64,000 bases of DNA from Dokdonella koreensis DS-123. GTDB lineage: Bacteria; Pseudomonadota; Gammaproteobacteria; Xanthomonadales; Rhodanobacteraceae. Within the stretch, counting starts at the first letter, position 1, and every line of letters starts with the position of its first letter. The stretch lies in NCBI RefSeq assembly GCF_001632775.1, contig NZ_CP015249.1, positions 3,452,686-3,516,685 of the forward strand. The letters run 5' to 3'. The position numbers and the translations under genes were made by a program. Of this stretch, positions 20,583 to 31,924 are shown in pieces. The notes under the pieces are model-generated. The model made no database searches and was not told the DNA's origin. It was given only the letters and a program-made list of their open reading frames with translations.

Positions 20583-23500
20583 TCACGACAGGACGCGCTG
20601 GACCGCGCGGCGCGCCGCCTCGAACGAGAAGTGCTCGCGCACGTTCAGCAGGCCGTTCTCCGACAGCCGCGTCCACAGCGCCTCGTCGCCGTACAGGCGC
20701 ACCACTTCGTCCGCGAACGCGTCCGCGTCGGCCGCGACCAGCACTTCGTCGCCGGCCTTCACGTGCATGCCCTCGACGGCGATCGGCGTGGCCACCACCG
20801 GCAAGCCGTAGCTCATCGCCATGTTGACCTTGCCCTTGACGCCGGCGCCGTAGCGCAGCGGCGCGACCGAGACGCGGCAGCCGTCCATCATCGGCTCCAG
20901 GTCCGGCACGTAGCCGTGCACGACCACCGCCTCGCCGGCGAGCGCCTCGACCGCCGGCGTGACCTTGCTGCCGACGACGTGCAGCCGCACGTCCGGCAGC
21001 CGTGCGCGTATGCGCGGCAGCACCTCGCCGACGAACCACAGCACCGCATCGGCATTCGGCGGATGCTCGAAGCCGCCGACGAAGACCAGGTCGCGGCGCT
21101 CGCCCCACGGCCGGCGGCAGCCGAACACCTCGTGCACGTTGGACAGGATCTCGACCCGCACGCCGGGGGCGTCGACCGCCAGCAGCGCGCGCTCGGCCGG
21201 ACTGACGACCAGGGTCACGTCGCATTCGCGCATCAGCCGCAGCTCCTGCGTGCGCGTGGCCGCCGCGTGCCGCGCGAGGTCGTCGCGCTGCTCCAGGTCG
21301 GCGGCACGCTGCTCGCGCAGGTAGTGCAGGTCCACCGTGTCGAAGATCAGCCGGGCGCGCGGCGCGTGCAGCCGCGCCAGCCCGACATAGCTGCTGGCGA
21401 CGTAGTGGCGTGACAGCACGATCGCGTCGAACTCCGCACCGCGCGCGCGGAACCAGGCCACCGGGTCGGCGACGTACGGGTGGTACAGCGCCTCGACGCC
21501 GAGCGCCTGCAGCGCCGCGGTGTAGCGCGGCACCCAGGCGCGGTTGTCGGGCAGGAAGCTGACCTGGTAGCCGAGGTCGCGCAGCACGCGCATCAGGTTG
21601 ACCATGCGCAGCGAGCCCGAGTCCTGGTCCGGCGCGGGCGTCGTCGCGTCGACGATCAGCACGCGGCCGCGGGCGCGATGGCTGGCGGCGCGCCCGATCG
21701 GCGTGCCCGGCGCCGGCTGCTGCGCGAGCGCGCCGCGCCACTTGTCGTGGAACGTCGCCTGGTTGACCACCTGGTAGCGCTTGATGCCGGTGGCGGTGTC
21801 GGTGCCGGAGGTGATCCCCTCGAAATGGACCACGGTCGAGGCCGGCTCGTAGAACACCCGGTAGCCGGCGGCGCGCACGGCGAACGCGAGATCGGTGTCC
21901 TCGTAGTAGGCCGGCGCGTAGCGCGCGTCGAAGCGGCCGAGCCGCTCGAACAGCGCGCGCGGCAGCATGATCGCCGCGCCGGAGCAGTAGTCGGCCTCGC
22001 GGCGGAACGCATAGCGTGGATCGTCCGGGTCGTCGAAGCGGCCGTAGTTCCAGCCGGAGGCGTCGTCGAAGACGATGCCGCCGGCTTCCTGCAGGCGGCC
22101 GTCCGGATAGACCAGCCGGGCGCCGACCAGGCCGGCCTGCGGCTCCTCGGCGAAGCAGCGCAGCAGCGCCTCCAGCCAGCCCGCCGTGACCACCGTGTCG
22201 TTGTTGAGGAACAGCACGTACTCGCCGCGCGCCGCGGCAGCGCCCGCGTTGCACGAGCCGATGAAGCCGAGGTTGCGCGCGTTGCGGATCGCCTGGATGC
22301 CCTGGATCTGCGCCAGCTTCTCCGGGGTGTCGTCGCTGGAGCCGTCGTCGACGACGATCGTCTCGAACGGCGTATCGCCGGCGTGCTCGGCCAACGAACG
22401 CAGGCAGGCGACCGTGTAGGCGATCTTGTTGTAGACCGGGATCACGATCGAGACGCGCGGCGCCGCCGCGCGCGGCACCGCGAACGGTGCGAAGCGGCCG
22501 TCCGGCGCGGCGTACACCTGCGCACGCCGCGGCGGCGGCGGTGCGCGGAGCTCGCGCGCGATGCGCGTCAGCGTGCCCAGCACGCCGCGCCGCGCGATAC
22601 TGCCGCGCACGCGCCCGAGCAGGCTCGACAGGCGCGCCCTGCGGTAGCCGAGCGCCGCGCGCAACGCGCGCAGGCGCGCCATCGCGGTGCGCAGCGGCGC
22701 GGTGATGCGCCAGGAGGTACTGGCCAGCATCTGTTCGTGCACCGGCCGGATGCGTTCCAGCTCCTCGTTCAGCGCCAGCGCCCAGCGCGTGCGCGCGTCG
22801 AACTCGCCGCGCAGTGTCGTCAACTCGCGGTCCAGGCGGTGGCCCCAGTCGCCGCGGCGGGCGCTTTCCTCGCGCGTGGCAGCCAGGTCCGCCGCCAGCG
22901 CCCGGCCCTGCCGCGCGGCCGTGGCGAGGTCGCGGGCAGCCGCAGCGGCGGCCATCCGGTCTGCGCCGAGCAGGCCCGGCCGGTAGCGCAGCGGCGGCCG
23001 GGCGGCGGTCGGCATCACCTCGGCATAGGCCCGGCTCATCGCCGCCAGGTCCGGCTCGCGCTGCCCGGCCAGTGTCGAACGGACCGTGTCGAGCCGTCCG
23101 CGATCGGCCTGCAACGCGTCGATGCCGGCGATCACGGCGGCCGGCTCGGGTGCGGCCAGGAAGCCGTCGACGCCGTCGACGATGCGCTCGGCCAGCGCGC
23201 CGATGCGCGTGGCCAGCACCGGCACGCCGAGGCTGCGCAGTTCCGAGAGCATGTAGCCGAAGGTCTCGGCCACGGTCGGCAGCAGCAGGGCCGCATCCGG
23301 CGCGATCCGCGCGATCAGCTCCGGCAGTTCGTCGCGGCGGTAGTCGAGCAGGATGTGGACGCCGTGCTGGCCGAACAGCGCGTGCGCATCGGTGCCGGCG
23401 CCGATCAGGAACAGCTCGGCCCGTTCGCGCAGCGCCGGCAGCACTGCCTGCAGCAGCTCGCCGCCCTTGCCGTGCCGGATGCGGCCCGGCAGCAGCAGGC

Positions 23501-24908
23501 GCAGGCGCCGGCCCGGGGCCCGGACCGTGGGCTCGGGCGGCGGCGACGGCCAGGGCGCGATGCCGTGCGGGATCACCGCGGACGGCAGCGCGCGCAGCTC
23601 CGGTGCCAGGCGCAGGTCGTCGGCCAGGGCCGCCCGGCTCGGTGCGACCAGCCGTACCTGCGCGGCACCCAGCGCCGCGACGCAGGCGTCGCGCAGCCGC
23701 GTCCAATGGTCCGGGTCGCGCGCAATGAACTCGTAGTCGGTCGCGGCGGCCAGGTCGGCCGATCGCTGCGCGGCGTCGAAGGCCAGGCGCGGATCACCGA
23801 AGTCCCGGTGCAGCACCGGCCAGAGCGGATAGTGGTCGTGGACGATGCGCACGGTCGGCAGGCCGGTGCGCAATGCGTCGAGGCTGTGGCCGATCAGCGA
23901 CGAGACGATGATCGCGTCGACGCCGTAGTCGGCCAGGATGTCGCCGAGGATCGCCCGGTAGCCGGCATCGGCGAGCGCGGTATCGGCGATCGGCTGCGGC
24001 AGCGCGACACGCCGCAGCGGCGGCCCGGCCAGTGCGCCGTCGTGCAGTTCCAGCCACTCGCCGGGCATGCGCCGGGCGGCGCTGCCGCGGGCGATCAGCA
24101 CCAGGTGGTGCGCGCCGTCGAAGCTGGCGGCGAAGTCGCGCACCCAGCGCTCGGCGCCGCCGCCCCAGCCATGCAGGACGTGCAGCAGCACCGGCCGCTC
24201 GTCCAGCGCCGCACGGCCGGGCGTCGCACCGGCGTCGAGCGCGGCGCGGACCTGCTCGCGCAACGCCGCCAGCGGTGACGGCGGCAGCGGATCGCGCGGG
24301 TCGGTATCGGCCGGTGCACCCGTGAGCGGCGTGCCGGCGGCGGCGACATAGGCGTGGTCGAGCACGACGCAACGCAGGCCGGCAGCGGGCGCGGCGTCGA
24401 TCCACCCGGGCTGCGACAGATCGAGCCGCGCCAGCGCGGCGCCGCGCCACGCCGAGACCGGCGCGGCGGCCACCGGCCCGTCGAACGCGCCGCGCGCCGA
24501 GTAGGCATAGCACACCGCGTCGATCCGTGCTGCGGGCGCGACGCTTTCCGTGCCGGCCGGCAGCGGCGATCGGGCCGGCACCACGTTGTCGAGCGGAACG
24601 GCGGCCAGCACGTCCTCGCACGCGAGCGCGCGCAGCAGGCGATCGATCACCCGGTCCGGCAACTCGGCATCGGTGCGCACCAGCACCAGCGATTCGCCCG
24701 GAAACGCGGCAGCCAGCGCCGGAATGAACGGCAGCGGATCGGTACCGGCGGGCAGGCCCGAAAGGCGCACCGCATCGGCTCCGCCGGCCTGTGCCGCCCA
24801 GGGGCCGACCAGCACCGGCGCGACCCCGTGTGTCAGGCCGGCCAGCAGGGACGGTGCCGGCGGGACGGACCCGAACAGGCAGAGGCGGAAACTCGGAGTG
24901 GAAGTCAT
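20583..24908 (-). CDS. Multidomain glycosyltransferase (GT4-GT2-GT4 fusion)
   Basis: The 1441-residue cytosolic protein builds or modifies a surface glycan, by family analogy. The N-terminal 230 residues are unassigned and Asp/Ala-rich. A first GT-B (GT4-like) domain spans about 235-640 (LLHVLHGWGGGAERWVRDFA, then LLLPGRIRHGKGGELL and VAETFGYMLSELRSLGVPVLAT). A helical segment (about 650-770) contains STSWRITAPLR, frequent before rhamnan-type synthases. A GT2 domain covers about 815-1070 (VSIVIPVYNKIAYT, VVDDGSSDDTPE, FLNNDTVVT, YYEDTDLAFAVRAAGYRV). A second GT4-like domain fills about 1080-1440 (VFVGGFEHPPNADAVLWFV, VAPLRYGAGVKGKVNMAMSYGLPVVAT). No O-antigen cluster surrounds it. It is divergent from mrcB. 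Confidence 0.9.
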   Translation of the reverse strand: MTSTPSFRLCLFGSVPPAPSLLAGLTHGVAPVLVGPWAAQAGGADAVRLSGLPAGTDPLPFIPALAAAFPGESLVLVRTDAELPDRVIDRLLRALACEDVLAAVPLDNVVPARSPLPAGTESVAPAARIDAVCYAYSARGAFDGPVAAAPVSAWRGAALARLDLSQPGWIDAAPAAGLRCVVLDHAYVAAAGTPLTGAPADTDPRDPLPPSPLAALREQVRAALDAGATPGRAALDERPVLLHVLHGWGGGAERWVRDFAASFDGAHHLVLIARGSAARRMPGEWLELHDGALAGPPLRRVALPQPIADTALADAGYRAILGDILADYGVDAIIVSSLIGHSLDALRTGLPTVRIVHDHYPLWPVLHRDFGDPRLAFDAAQRSADLAAATDYEFIARDPDHWTRLRDACVAALGAAQVRLVAPSRAALADDLRLAPELRALPSAVIPHGIAPWPSPPPEPTVRAPGRRLRLLLPGRIRHGKGGELLQAVLPALRERAELFLIGAGTDAHALFGQHGVHILLDYRRDELPELIARIAPDAALLLPTVAETFGYMLSELRSLGVPVLATRIGALAERIVDGVDGFLAAPEPAAVIAGIDALQADRGRLDTVRSTLAGQREPDLAAMSRAYAEVMPTAARPPLRYRPGLLGADRMAAAAAARDLATAARQGRALAADLAATREESARRGDWGHRLDRELTTLRGEFDARTRWALALNEELERIRPVHEQMLASTSWRITAPLRTAMARLRALRAALGYRRARLSSLLGRVRGSIARRGVLGTLTRIARELRAPPPPRRAQVYAAPDGRFAPFAVPRAAAPRVSIVIPVYNKIAYTVACLRSLAEHAGDTPFETIVVDDGSSDDTPEKLAQIQGIQAIRNARNLGFIGSCNAGAAAARGEYVLFLNNDTVVTAGWLEALLRCFAEEPQAGLVGARLVYPDGRLQEAGGIVFDDASGWNYGRFDDPDDPRYAFRREADYCSGAAIMLPRALFERLGRFDARYAPAYYEDTDLAFAVRAAGYRVFYEPASTVVHFEGITSGTDTATGIKRYQVVNQATFHDKWRGALAQQPAPGTPIGRAASHRARGRVLIVDATTPAPDQDSGSLRMVNLMRVLRDLGYQVSFLPDNRAWVPRYTAALQALGVEALYHPYVADPVAWFRARGAEFDAIVLSRHYVASSYVGLARLHAPRARLIFDTVDLHYLREQRAADLEQRDDLARHAAATRTQELRLMRECDVTLVVSPAERALLAVDAPGVRVEILSNVHEVFGCRRPWGERRDLVFVGGFEHPPNADAVLWFVGEVLPRIRARLPDVRLHVVGSKVTPAVEALAGEAVVVHGYVPDLEPMMDGCRVSVAPLRYGAGVKGKVNMAMSYGLPVVATPIAVEGMHVKAGDEVLVAADADAFADEVVRLYGDEALWTRLSENGLLNVREHFSFEAARRAVQRVLS

Positions 24909-24957
24909 GGACGCCAGCCACGGAGCGACCGGCGATTATCCGGGATGGCGCCGCGCG

Positions 24958-27312
24958 ATGTCACTTTGGCTACACTGGCCCGGATTCCGCACTTCTGGAC
25001 GATGCTTGCTCTCCGGCCTGTTTTCCGTCATCGCGTGGGCTTGGCGCTGGCTGCGCGCTCCGTTCCTGCTGGCCCTGGGCGCAGCGATCGGCTTTCTCGG
25101 CCCTTACCTGTTCATCCTCGACCGGCAGGTGCGCAGTCGCTTCGACGACCTGTCCTGGCAGATTCCCAGCCGTGTCTACGCACGGCCGCTGGAACTGCGC
25201 CAGGGGCTGCCGCTGGACCCCGAGACCCTGGTGATGGAGCTGGACGCGGCGCGCTATCGCGCCGAGGCGGGCGCGCGGCAGGCCGGCACCTATGCGCGCG
25301 ACGGCGCACGCTTCACGATCGCGCGGCGCGGCTTCGTATGGCTCGACGGCCGCGAGCGCGAGCGGCGCATCGCCGTGACGCTCTCCGGCGGCCGGGTCGG
25401 TGCACTGGCCGATGCCGACAGCGGCCAGGCGATCGGCCCGGTGCGCCTGGAACCGGCCCGCATCGCGACGCTCTACGGCAGCGAGCAGGAGGAGCGCCGC
25501 ATCCTCAGCCTCGGCGAGGCGCCGCCGCTGCTGGTGGCGGGCCTGCAGGCGGTCGAGGACCGGGACTTCAAGAGTCACCACGGCATCGACAGCGCGGCGA
25601 TCCTGCGCGCCGGCTGGGCCAACCTGCGCGCCGGCCGCGTGGTCCAGGGCGGCTCGACGCTGACCCAGCAGTTGGTCCGCAACCTGTTCCTCGACCGCAG
25701 CCAGAACCTGCTGCGCAAGGCCAACGAGGTACTGATCGCCCTGCTGATCGAGGCGCGCTACGACAAGCGCACGATCCTGGAGGCCTACGTCAACGAGGTG
25801 TTCCTGGGCCAGCAGGGCGGCCAGGCGATCCACGGCTTCGCGGCCGCCAGCGAATTCTGGTTCGGCCGCGACGTGCGCACGCTCGGCGCGGCCGACATCG
25901 CGCTGCTGGTCGGCCTGGTGCAGGGGCCGAGCTACCACGACCCGCGCCGCTATCCGCAGCGGGCGATGACGCGCCGCAACCGCGTGCTCGCGCAGTTCTT
26001 CGAGACCGGCCTGATCGACGAGAAGACACTGACCGCGGCGCAATCGCAGCCGCTCGACGTCTCGGCCGCCGGCGCGCTGCCGCGCAACCGCTACCCGGCC
26101 TTCCTCGACCTGGTCCGCGCGCAGCTGCAGCGCGACTACCCCGATGCCGAGCTCGACAGCGCCGGCCTGGCGATCCACACCACGCTGGCGCCCTCGACCC
26201 AGCTGCTGGCCGAGGCGGCGATCGGCAAGGCGTTCGCCACGCTCGGCACGCGCGCCGACGCGGTCGAGGCCGCCCTGGTCGTCACCGGTGCGCGCGACGG
26301 CGACGTGCAGGCGCTGATCGGCGGCCGCAATCCGGCGGCCCCGGGCTTCAACCGCGCGCTGACCGCGGCGCGGCCGATCGGCTCGCTGGTCAAGCCGTTC
26401 GTGTTCCTGGTCGCCTTGGCGCAGCCGCAGCGCTACTCGCTCGCCTCGCTGATCGAGGACGCGCCGGTCGACATGCCGCAGCGTGACGGCAGCCGCTGGC
26501 AGCCGAAGAACGACGACGGCCGGCTGCACGGCGCGGTGCCGCTGGTCGACGTGCTGGCCAACAGCTGGAACCTGGCGACCGTGCACCTGGGCCTGCGTGT
26601 CGGCGTCGATCGCGTGCGCGGCCTGATCGAGTCGTTCGGCCTGGGCCGTACGATCAATCCCAACCCGTCGCTGCTGCTCGGCGCGGTGGAGCTCAGTCCG
26701 CTCGACGTCGCCCAGCTCTACCAGTACTTCGCGGCGGACGGCCACGCGGTGCCGTTGCGCGCCCTGCGCGGCGTGCTCGACGCGCAGGGCCGGCCGCTGG
26801 CCCGCTACGAGGTCAAGAGCGGCACCGGCGACTACGTCACCGCCTCGCGCCTGGTCACCCATGCGCTGCAACAGGCCGCGCGCGACGGCACCGGCCGCGC
26901 GATCGGCGAGGCCGGCCTCGGCCACCTGCGCGCGGCCGGCAAGACCGGCACCAGCGACACCCAGCGCGATTCGTGGTTCGCCGGCTACACCGGCAGCCAG
27001 CTCGCCGTCGCCTGGGTCGGCCGCGACGACAACAAGCCGACCGGCCTGTACGGATCGACCGGCGCGCTGCGCATCTGGATCGAGCTGTTCCGGCGGCTGC
27101 CGAGCACGCCGCTCGATCCGCCGGACGGCGGCCTCGAGACGGTCTGGATCGATCCCGAGAGCGGACGCCGGACCGAAGAGGCCTGCGCGGGCGCGCGGCC
27201 GATGCCGTTCGCCGCCGGCTACGCGCCCACCGAAACCCGCGGCTGCGCATTCGATCGTCTGCGACAATGGCTGGGCAGCGACCGCACCTCCTCCGACGAA
27301 CCCAGCCGATGA
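24958..27312 (+). CDS. mrcB: Bifunctional penicillin-binding protein 1B
   Basis: This class A PBP polymerises and crosslinks peptidoglycan at the inner membrane. From ATG 24958 it is 784 residues; TTG 25006 is an alternative, since a TACACT -10-like element sits at 24971, and ATG 24907 is also in frame. One N-terminal membrane helix is followed by a UB2H-like domain (IPSRVYARPLELRQG), then the glycosyltransferase domain (AVEDRDFKSHHGID with the catalytic Glu; GGSTLTQQLVRNLFL). The transpeptidase has Ser in GSLVKPFVF, SxN in NSWNLATV, and KTGTSD. It overlaps the lipoprotein gene by ATGA and is divergent from the glycosyltransferase gene. Confidence 0.94.
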   Translation: MSLWLHWPGFRTSGRCLLSGLFSVIAWAWRWLRAPFLLALGAAIGFLGPYLFILDRQVRSRFDDLSWQIPSRVYARPLELRQGLPLDPETLVMELDAARYRAEAGARQAGTYARDGARFTIARRGFVWLDGRERERRIAVTLSGGRVGALADADSGQAIGPVRLEPARIATLYGSEQEERRILSLGEAPPLLVAGLQAVEDRDFKSHHGIDSAAILRAGWANLRAGRVVQGGSTLTQQLVRNLFLDRSQNLLRKANEVLIALLIEARYDKRTILEAYVNEVFLGQQGGQAIHGFAAASEFWFGRDVRTLGAADIALLVGLVQGPSYHDPRRYPQRAMTRRNRVLAQFFETGLIDEKTLTAAQSQPLDVSAAGALPRNRYPAFLDLVRAQLQRDYPDAELDSAGLAIHTTLAPSTQLLAEAAIGKAFATLGTRADAVEAALVVTGARDGDVQALIGGRNPAAPGFNRALTAARPIGSLVKPFVFLVALAQPQRYSLASLIEDAPVDMPQRDGSRWQPKNDDGRLHGAVPLVDVLANSWNLATVHLGLRVGVDRVRGLIESFGLGRTINPNPSLLLGAVELSPLDVAQLYQYFAADGHAVPLRALRGVLDAQGRPLARYEVKSGTGDYVTASRLVTHALQQAARDGTGRAIGEAGLGHLRAAGKTGTSDTQRDSWFAGYTGSQLAVAWVGRDDNKPTGLYGSTGALRIWIELFRRLPSTPLDPPDGGLETVWIDPESGRRTEEACAGARPMPFAAGYAPTETRGCAFDRLRQWLGSDRTSSDEPSR

Positions 27313-27842
27313 AGACGCCCAATCACCTCCGACCGCTTCGCCTCCCGCTCGCCGCCACCCTGGCCGCGCTCGCCGCCGCCTGCGCGCAGCCGCCGCCCAA
27401 GACCGAGGCACCGCCGCCGCGCCCGACGCACGATGCGGTGGCTGCCGTCCGTGCCGCCGGCAAGGGCGACGATTCGGTCATCCAGGTGCAGCCGTTGCGC
27501 GACCCGGCCGTGGACGGCTTCCTGCGCGAAGCCGAGACGGCCGAAGCCCAAGGCCGGCTCGACGCCGCCGCCACCGCCGCCGGCCGCGCGCTGAAGCTGG
27601 CGCCGGAGGCACCGGAGATCCTGCAGTACCTGGCCGAGATCGAGCTGGCGCAAGGCCACCTGCAGGCCGCAGAGGAGCACGCCATGCACAGCTATCGCCT
27701 CGGTCCGCGCCTGGGCGGCCTCTGCGCACGGAACTGGCAGGTCCTGGTCGAAACGCGCCTGCAGCTCGGCGATCCGGAGCGACGTGCCGAAGCCGAACGC
27801 CAGGTCAAGGAATGCCGCAAGGCGCCCCCCACCCGGATGTAG
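27309..27842 (+). CDS. TPR lipoprotein, possibly a PBP1b partner
   Basis: This 177-residue lipoprotein has a lipobox LAAAC near residue 25 after a basic start and hydrophobic stretch. A proline/threonine linker (PPPKTEAPPPRPTHD) follows, then a helical region with TPR-like repeats (GFLREAETAEAQGRLDAAATAAGRALKLAPEAPEILQYLAEI). The start codon overlaps the mrcB stop (ATGA), so translation is coupled. A TPR lipoprotein tied to PBP1b recalls activators such as LpoB or CpoB in role, but no homology to them is visible; the partner role is inference from position. The C-terminus is Cys- and Lys-rich (VKECRKAP). Confidence 0.88.
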   Translation: MKTPNHLRPLRLPLAATLAALAAACAQPPPKTEAPPPRPTHDAVAAVRAAGKGDDSVIQVQPLRDPAVDGFLREAETAEAQGRLDAAATAAGRALKLAPEAPEILQYLAEIELAQGHLQAAEEHAMHSYRLGPRLGGLCARNWQVLVETRLQLGDPERRAEAERQVKECRKAPPTRM

Positions 27843-27853
27843 CGGGGCACGGC

Positions 27854-29824
<1,971 letters not shown>

Positions 29825-29951
29825 CCGTGTGCCCCGCGCCGGCGGCCCTTGCGCCGTGGCCGCCCGCAGCCCCGGCGATCCGCCGCCGGCGTCCGGCATC
29901 CGCGACCACCGCCGGCCGGTCGCCGGCCTCCGGCTATCGCGGGGAACGCCG

Positions 29952-30374
29952 ATGAGCACCGCCTGCGTCTTCTGCGACATCGTCCGCGGCGAAGCACCGG
30001 CCAGCCTCGTCTGCGAGGACGCCCTGACGCTGGCCTTCGTCGACCTGCGCCAGTTCCATCCCGGCCACACGCTGGTGATCCCGCGCCGGCACCTGGGCGA
30101 CGTGCGCGAGCTGGATGCCGCCACCGGCGCGGCGCTGATGGCGACCGTGGCGCGCGTGACGCGGGCGGTCGCGGCGGCCTTCCCGAACCAGGGCCTCAGC
30201 CTCTGGCACTCGATCGGCGAGGCGGCCTTCCAGGAAGTGCCCCACCTGCACATCCACGTGCACCCGCGGCTGCCGGACGACGGCCTGCTGCGGATCTATC
30301 CGCAGCCGCCGGCCACGCCGGAGGCCGGCACGCGCGACGCCTATGCCGCCGCTCTGCGCGCGCACCTGGACTGA
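29952..30374 (+). CDS. HIT family hydrolase
   Basis: This is a small nucleotide-binding protein of the histidine triad family, 140 residues from ATG 29952 with GGGGAA upstream. The N-terminal CVFCDIVRGEAPASLVCED, the core RQFHPGHTLVIPRRHLGDVREL and the histidine triad HLHIHVHPR are all intact, so it should be an active phosphoramidase-type or dinucleotide hydrolase. The zinc-type Cys-x-x-Cys at the N-terminus is present. It follows the helicase gene by 127 bp without a terminator between, so co-transcription is possible. The exact substrate is not evident. Confidence 0.92.
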   Translation: MSTACVFCDIVRGEAPASLVCEDALTLAFVDLRQFHPGHTLVIPRRHLGDVRELDAATGAALMATVARVTRAVAAAFPNQGLSLWHSIGEAAFQEVPHLHIHVHPRLPDDGLLRIYPQPPATPEAGTRDAYAAALRAHLD

Positions 30375-30542
30375 CACCGCGCTGCGCACGCAGTGCGTCG
30401 AGAAACGACTGCCCTGCCCCTGCCCGGCTCGCGCGGCCGCGGCAATGCGGTACCACCAACTGCGCAACTCGACGGCTGCGCCGTCGCCCCGCGAGCGATC
30501 CGTCCCCGGGATCGCGCCGGCAGGCGCGTTCCCGGCCGCCTG

Positions 30543-31121
30543 TCAGCGCACGACCGCGATGCTGCGCGCGTCGTCGCGCCAGCGCGGGATGCGACGGATC
30601 GCCGGCAGCACCTCCTCCACCGTATCGACGAGATGCCACATGCCCAGGTGCTCGGGATTCATGAAGCGCTGCGCGACCACCTGCTCCATGAACGCCTGCA
30701 GCGGTGCGTAGAAACCCTGCGTGTCGACCAGTACGATCGGGTTGAAATAGAGCCCCAGCCGCTTGAGCGTGATCGCCTCGAACAACTCCTCCAGCGTGCC
30801 GCAGCCGCCCGGCAGGGCGACGACCGCATCCGAATCGGTCAGCAGGCGGTGCTTGCGCTCGCGCATGTCCTCGACCACTTCCAGCGAGGCCAGGCCCGGG
30901 TGCTGCCACTCCACCTCGGTCATGAAGCGCGGAATGATGCCGATGACCTGGCCGCCGGCCGAGAGCGCGCCGTCGGCCAGCGAGCCCATCAGCCCGACCG
31001 CGCCGCCGCCGTAGACCGTGGTGCAGCCGGCCTCGGCCAGCTGCCGCCCGAGCGCGAACGCGGCCTCGTGGTAGACGCGGTCGCAATGCTCGCTGGAGGC
31101 GCAGTAGACGCAGACACGCAT
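30543..31121 (-). CDS. LOG family nucleotide hydrolase (TIGR00730)
   Basis: This is a lysine-decarboxylase-like/LONELY GUY phosphoribohydrolase that releases the base from nucleoside 5'-monophosphates, 192 residues. The start is ATG 31121 with GGGAA upstream (MRVCVYCASSEHCD). Family motifs are TTVYGGGAVGLMGSLADGAL, the catalytic MRERKHRLLTDSDAVVALPGGCGTLEELFE with PGGxGTxxE, and VLVDTQGFYAPL. In bacteria the enzyme is usually a general nucleotide salvage hydrolase rather than a cytokinin maker. It is divergent from the channel-like gene. Confidence 0.92.
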   Translation of the reverse strand: MRVCVYCASSEHCDRVYHEAAFALGRQLAEAGCTTVYGGGAVGLMGSLADGALSAGGQVIGIIPRFMTEVEWQHPGLASLEVVEDMRERKHRLLTDSDAVVALPGGCGTLEELFEAITLKRLGLYFNPIVLVDTQGFYAPLQAFMEQVVAQRFMNPEHLGMWHLVDTVEEVLPAIRRIPRWRDDARSIAVVR

Positions 31122-31209
31122 GTTCGTTCCCATGACAGAATGCGCGCGGATTCTACGCCTTCGCGTGGAAGGCCCCGCACCGGCGCGACGTCCCGAACGG
31201 AACCCGCTC

Positions 31210-31908
31210 ATGGCCTCGATTCCCCTGCTCAGGACGCTGGTGACGGTCAAGCGCCACCCGTCCGCCTTGTTGCTGTTCGTGCAACTGCTCGGCGTGGTGC
31301 TGTATCCGGCGATGGAACACGCCGCCGCCGGCCGCGCGGTGTTCGGTGCGTTCGGCATCCTGGTGCTGGCGCTGGCGCTGTGGGTCATCAACCGCAGCCC
31401 GGCGATCAACTGGATCGCCTGGCTGCTGGCCGCGCCGGCGGTGGCGCTGTCGCTGCTCGCCGGCACCGGGCTGGGGCCGCCATCGCTGGCGACGGCGGCC
31501 CAGGTGCTCGAAGGTGCGCTCTACCTGTACGCCGCCGGCGGCCTCACCGCCTACATGCTGCGCGACCATCGCGTCACCGGCGACGAGCTGTTCGCGGCCG
31601 GCGCCACGTTCACGCTGCTGGCCTGGGCCTTCGCGTTCGCGTACCTGGTCTGCCAGCAATGGTTTCCCGGCAGCTTCATCGCGGCGACGGCGCCGGACGC
31701 CCCGCGCAGCTGGATGGAACTGCTGTTCCTGAGCTTCAGCACGCTGTCGGGCGTGGGCCTCAGCGACATCATCCCGGTGCGCGCGCAGGCGCGCGCCCTG
31801 GTGATGCTCGAGCAGTTCGCCGGCGTCATGTACATCGCCCTGGTCGTCTCGCGCCTGATCGGGCTGGCGACCACGCGGGCGATCGCGCGCCGCGACGCGG
31901 ACGGCTGA
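31210..31908 (+). CDS. Ion-channel-like membrane protein with atypical selectivity filter
   Basis: This 232-residue inner-membrane protein starts at ATG 31210 (MASIPLLRTLVTVKRHPSALL). About six hydrophobic helices are visible (around residues 15-35, 40-60, 62-80, 88-108, 120-140 and 190-215). Before the last helix, the segment ELLFLSFSTLSGVGLSDIIPV has the layout of a two-helix potassium-channel pore (pore helix, T-x-G-x-G-D). The filter reads STLSGVGLSD, with an extra residue and without the usual YGD. It therefore resembles the Ion_trans_2 family but may conduct differently or not at all. It lies after a divergent LOG gene. Confidence 0.78.
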   Translation: MASIPLLRTLVTVKRHPSALLLFVQLLGVVLYPAMEHAAAGRAVFGAFGILVLALALWVINRSPAINWIAWLLAAPAVALSLLAGTGLGPPSLATAAQVLEGALYLYAAGGLTAYMLRDHRVTGDELFAAGATFTLLAWAFAFAYLVCQQWFPGSFIAATAPDAPRSWMELLFLSFSTLSGVGLSDIIPVRAQARALVMLEQFAGVMYIALVVSRLIGLATTRAIARRDADG

Positions 31909-31924
31909 CCCCCGCCGGCCGGCC

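Noticed and set aside
21480-24278. Long plus-strand frame opposite the triple glycosyltransferase
   Set aside because: Product composition is that of an antisense shadow, with no domain or signal; the minus-strand gene has multiple conserved motifs.
30470-30486. 7-bp hairpin between the HIT and LOG genes
   Set aside because: Short stem, no T-run, and similar chance stems are frequent in this GC-rich DNA.
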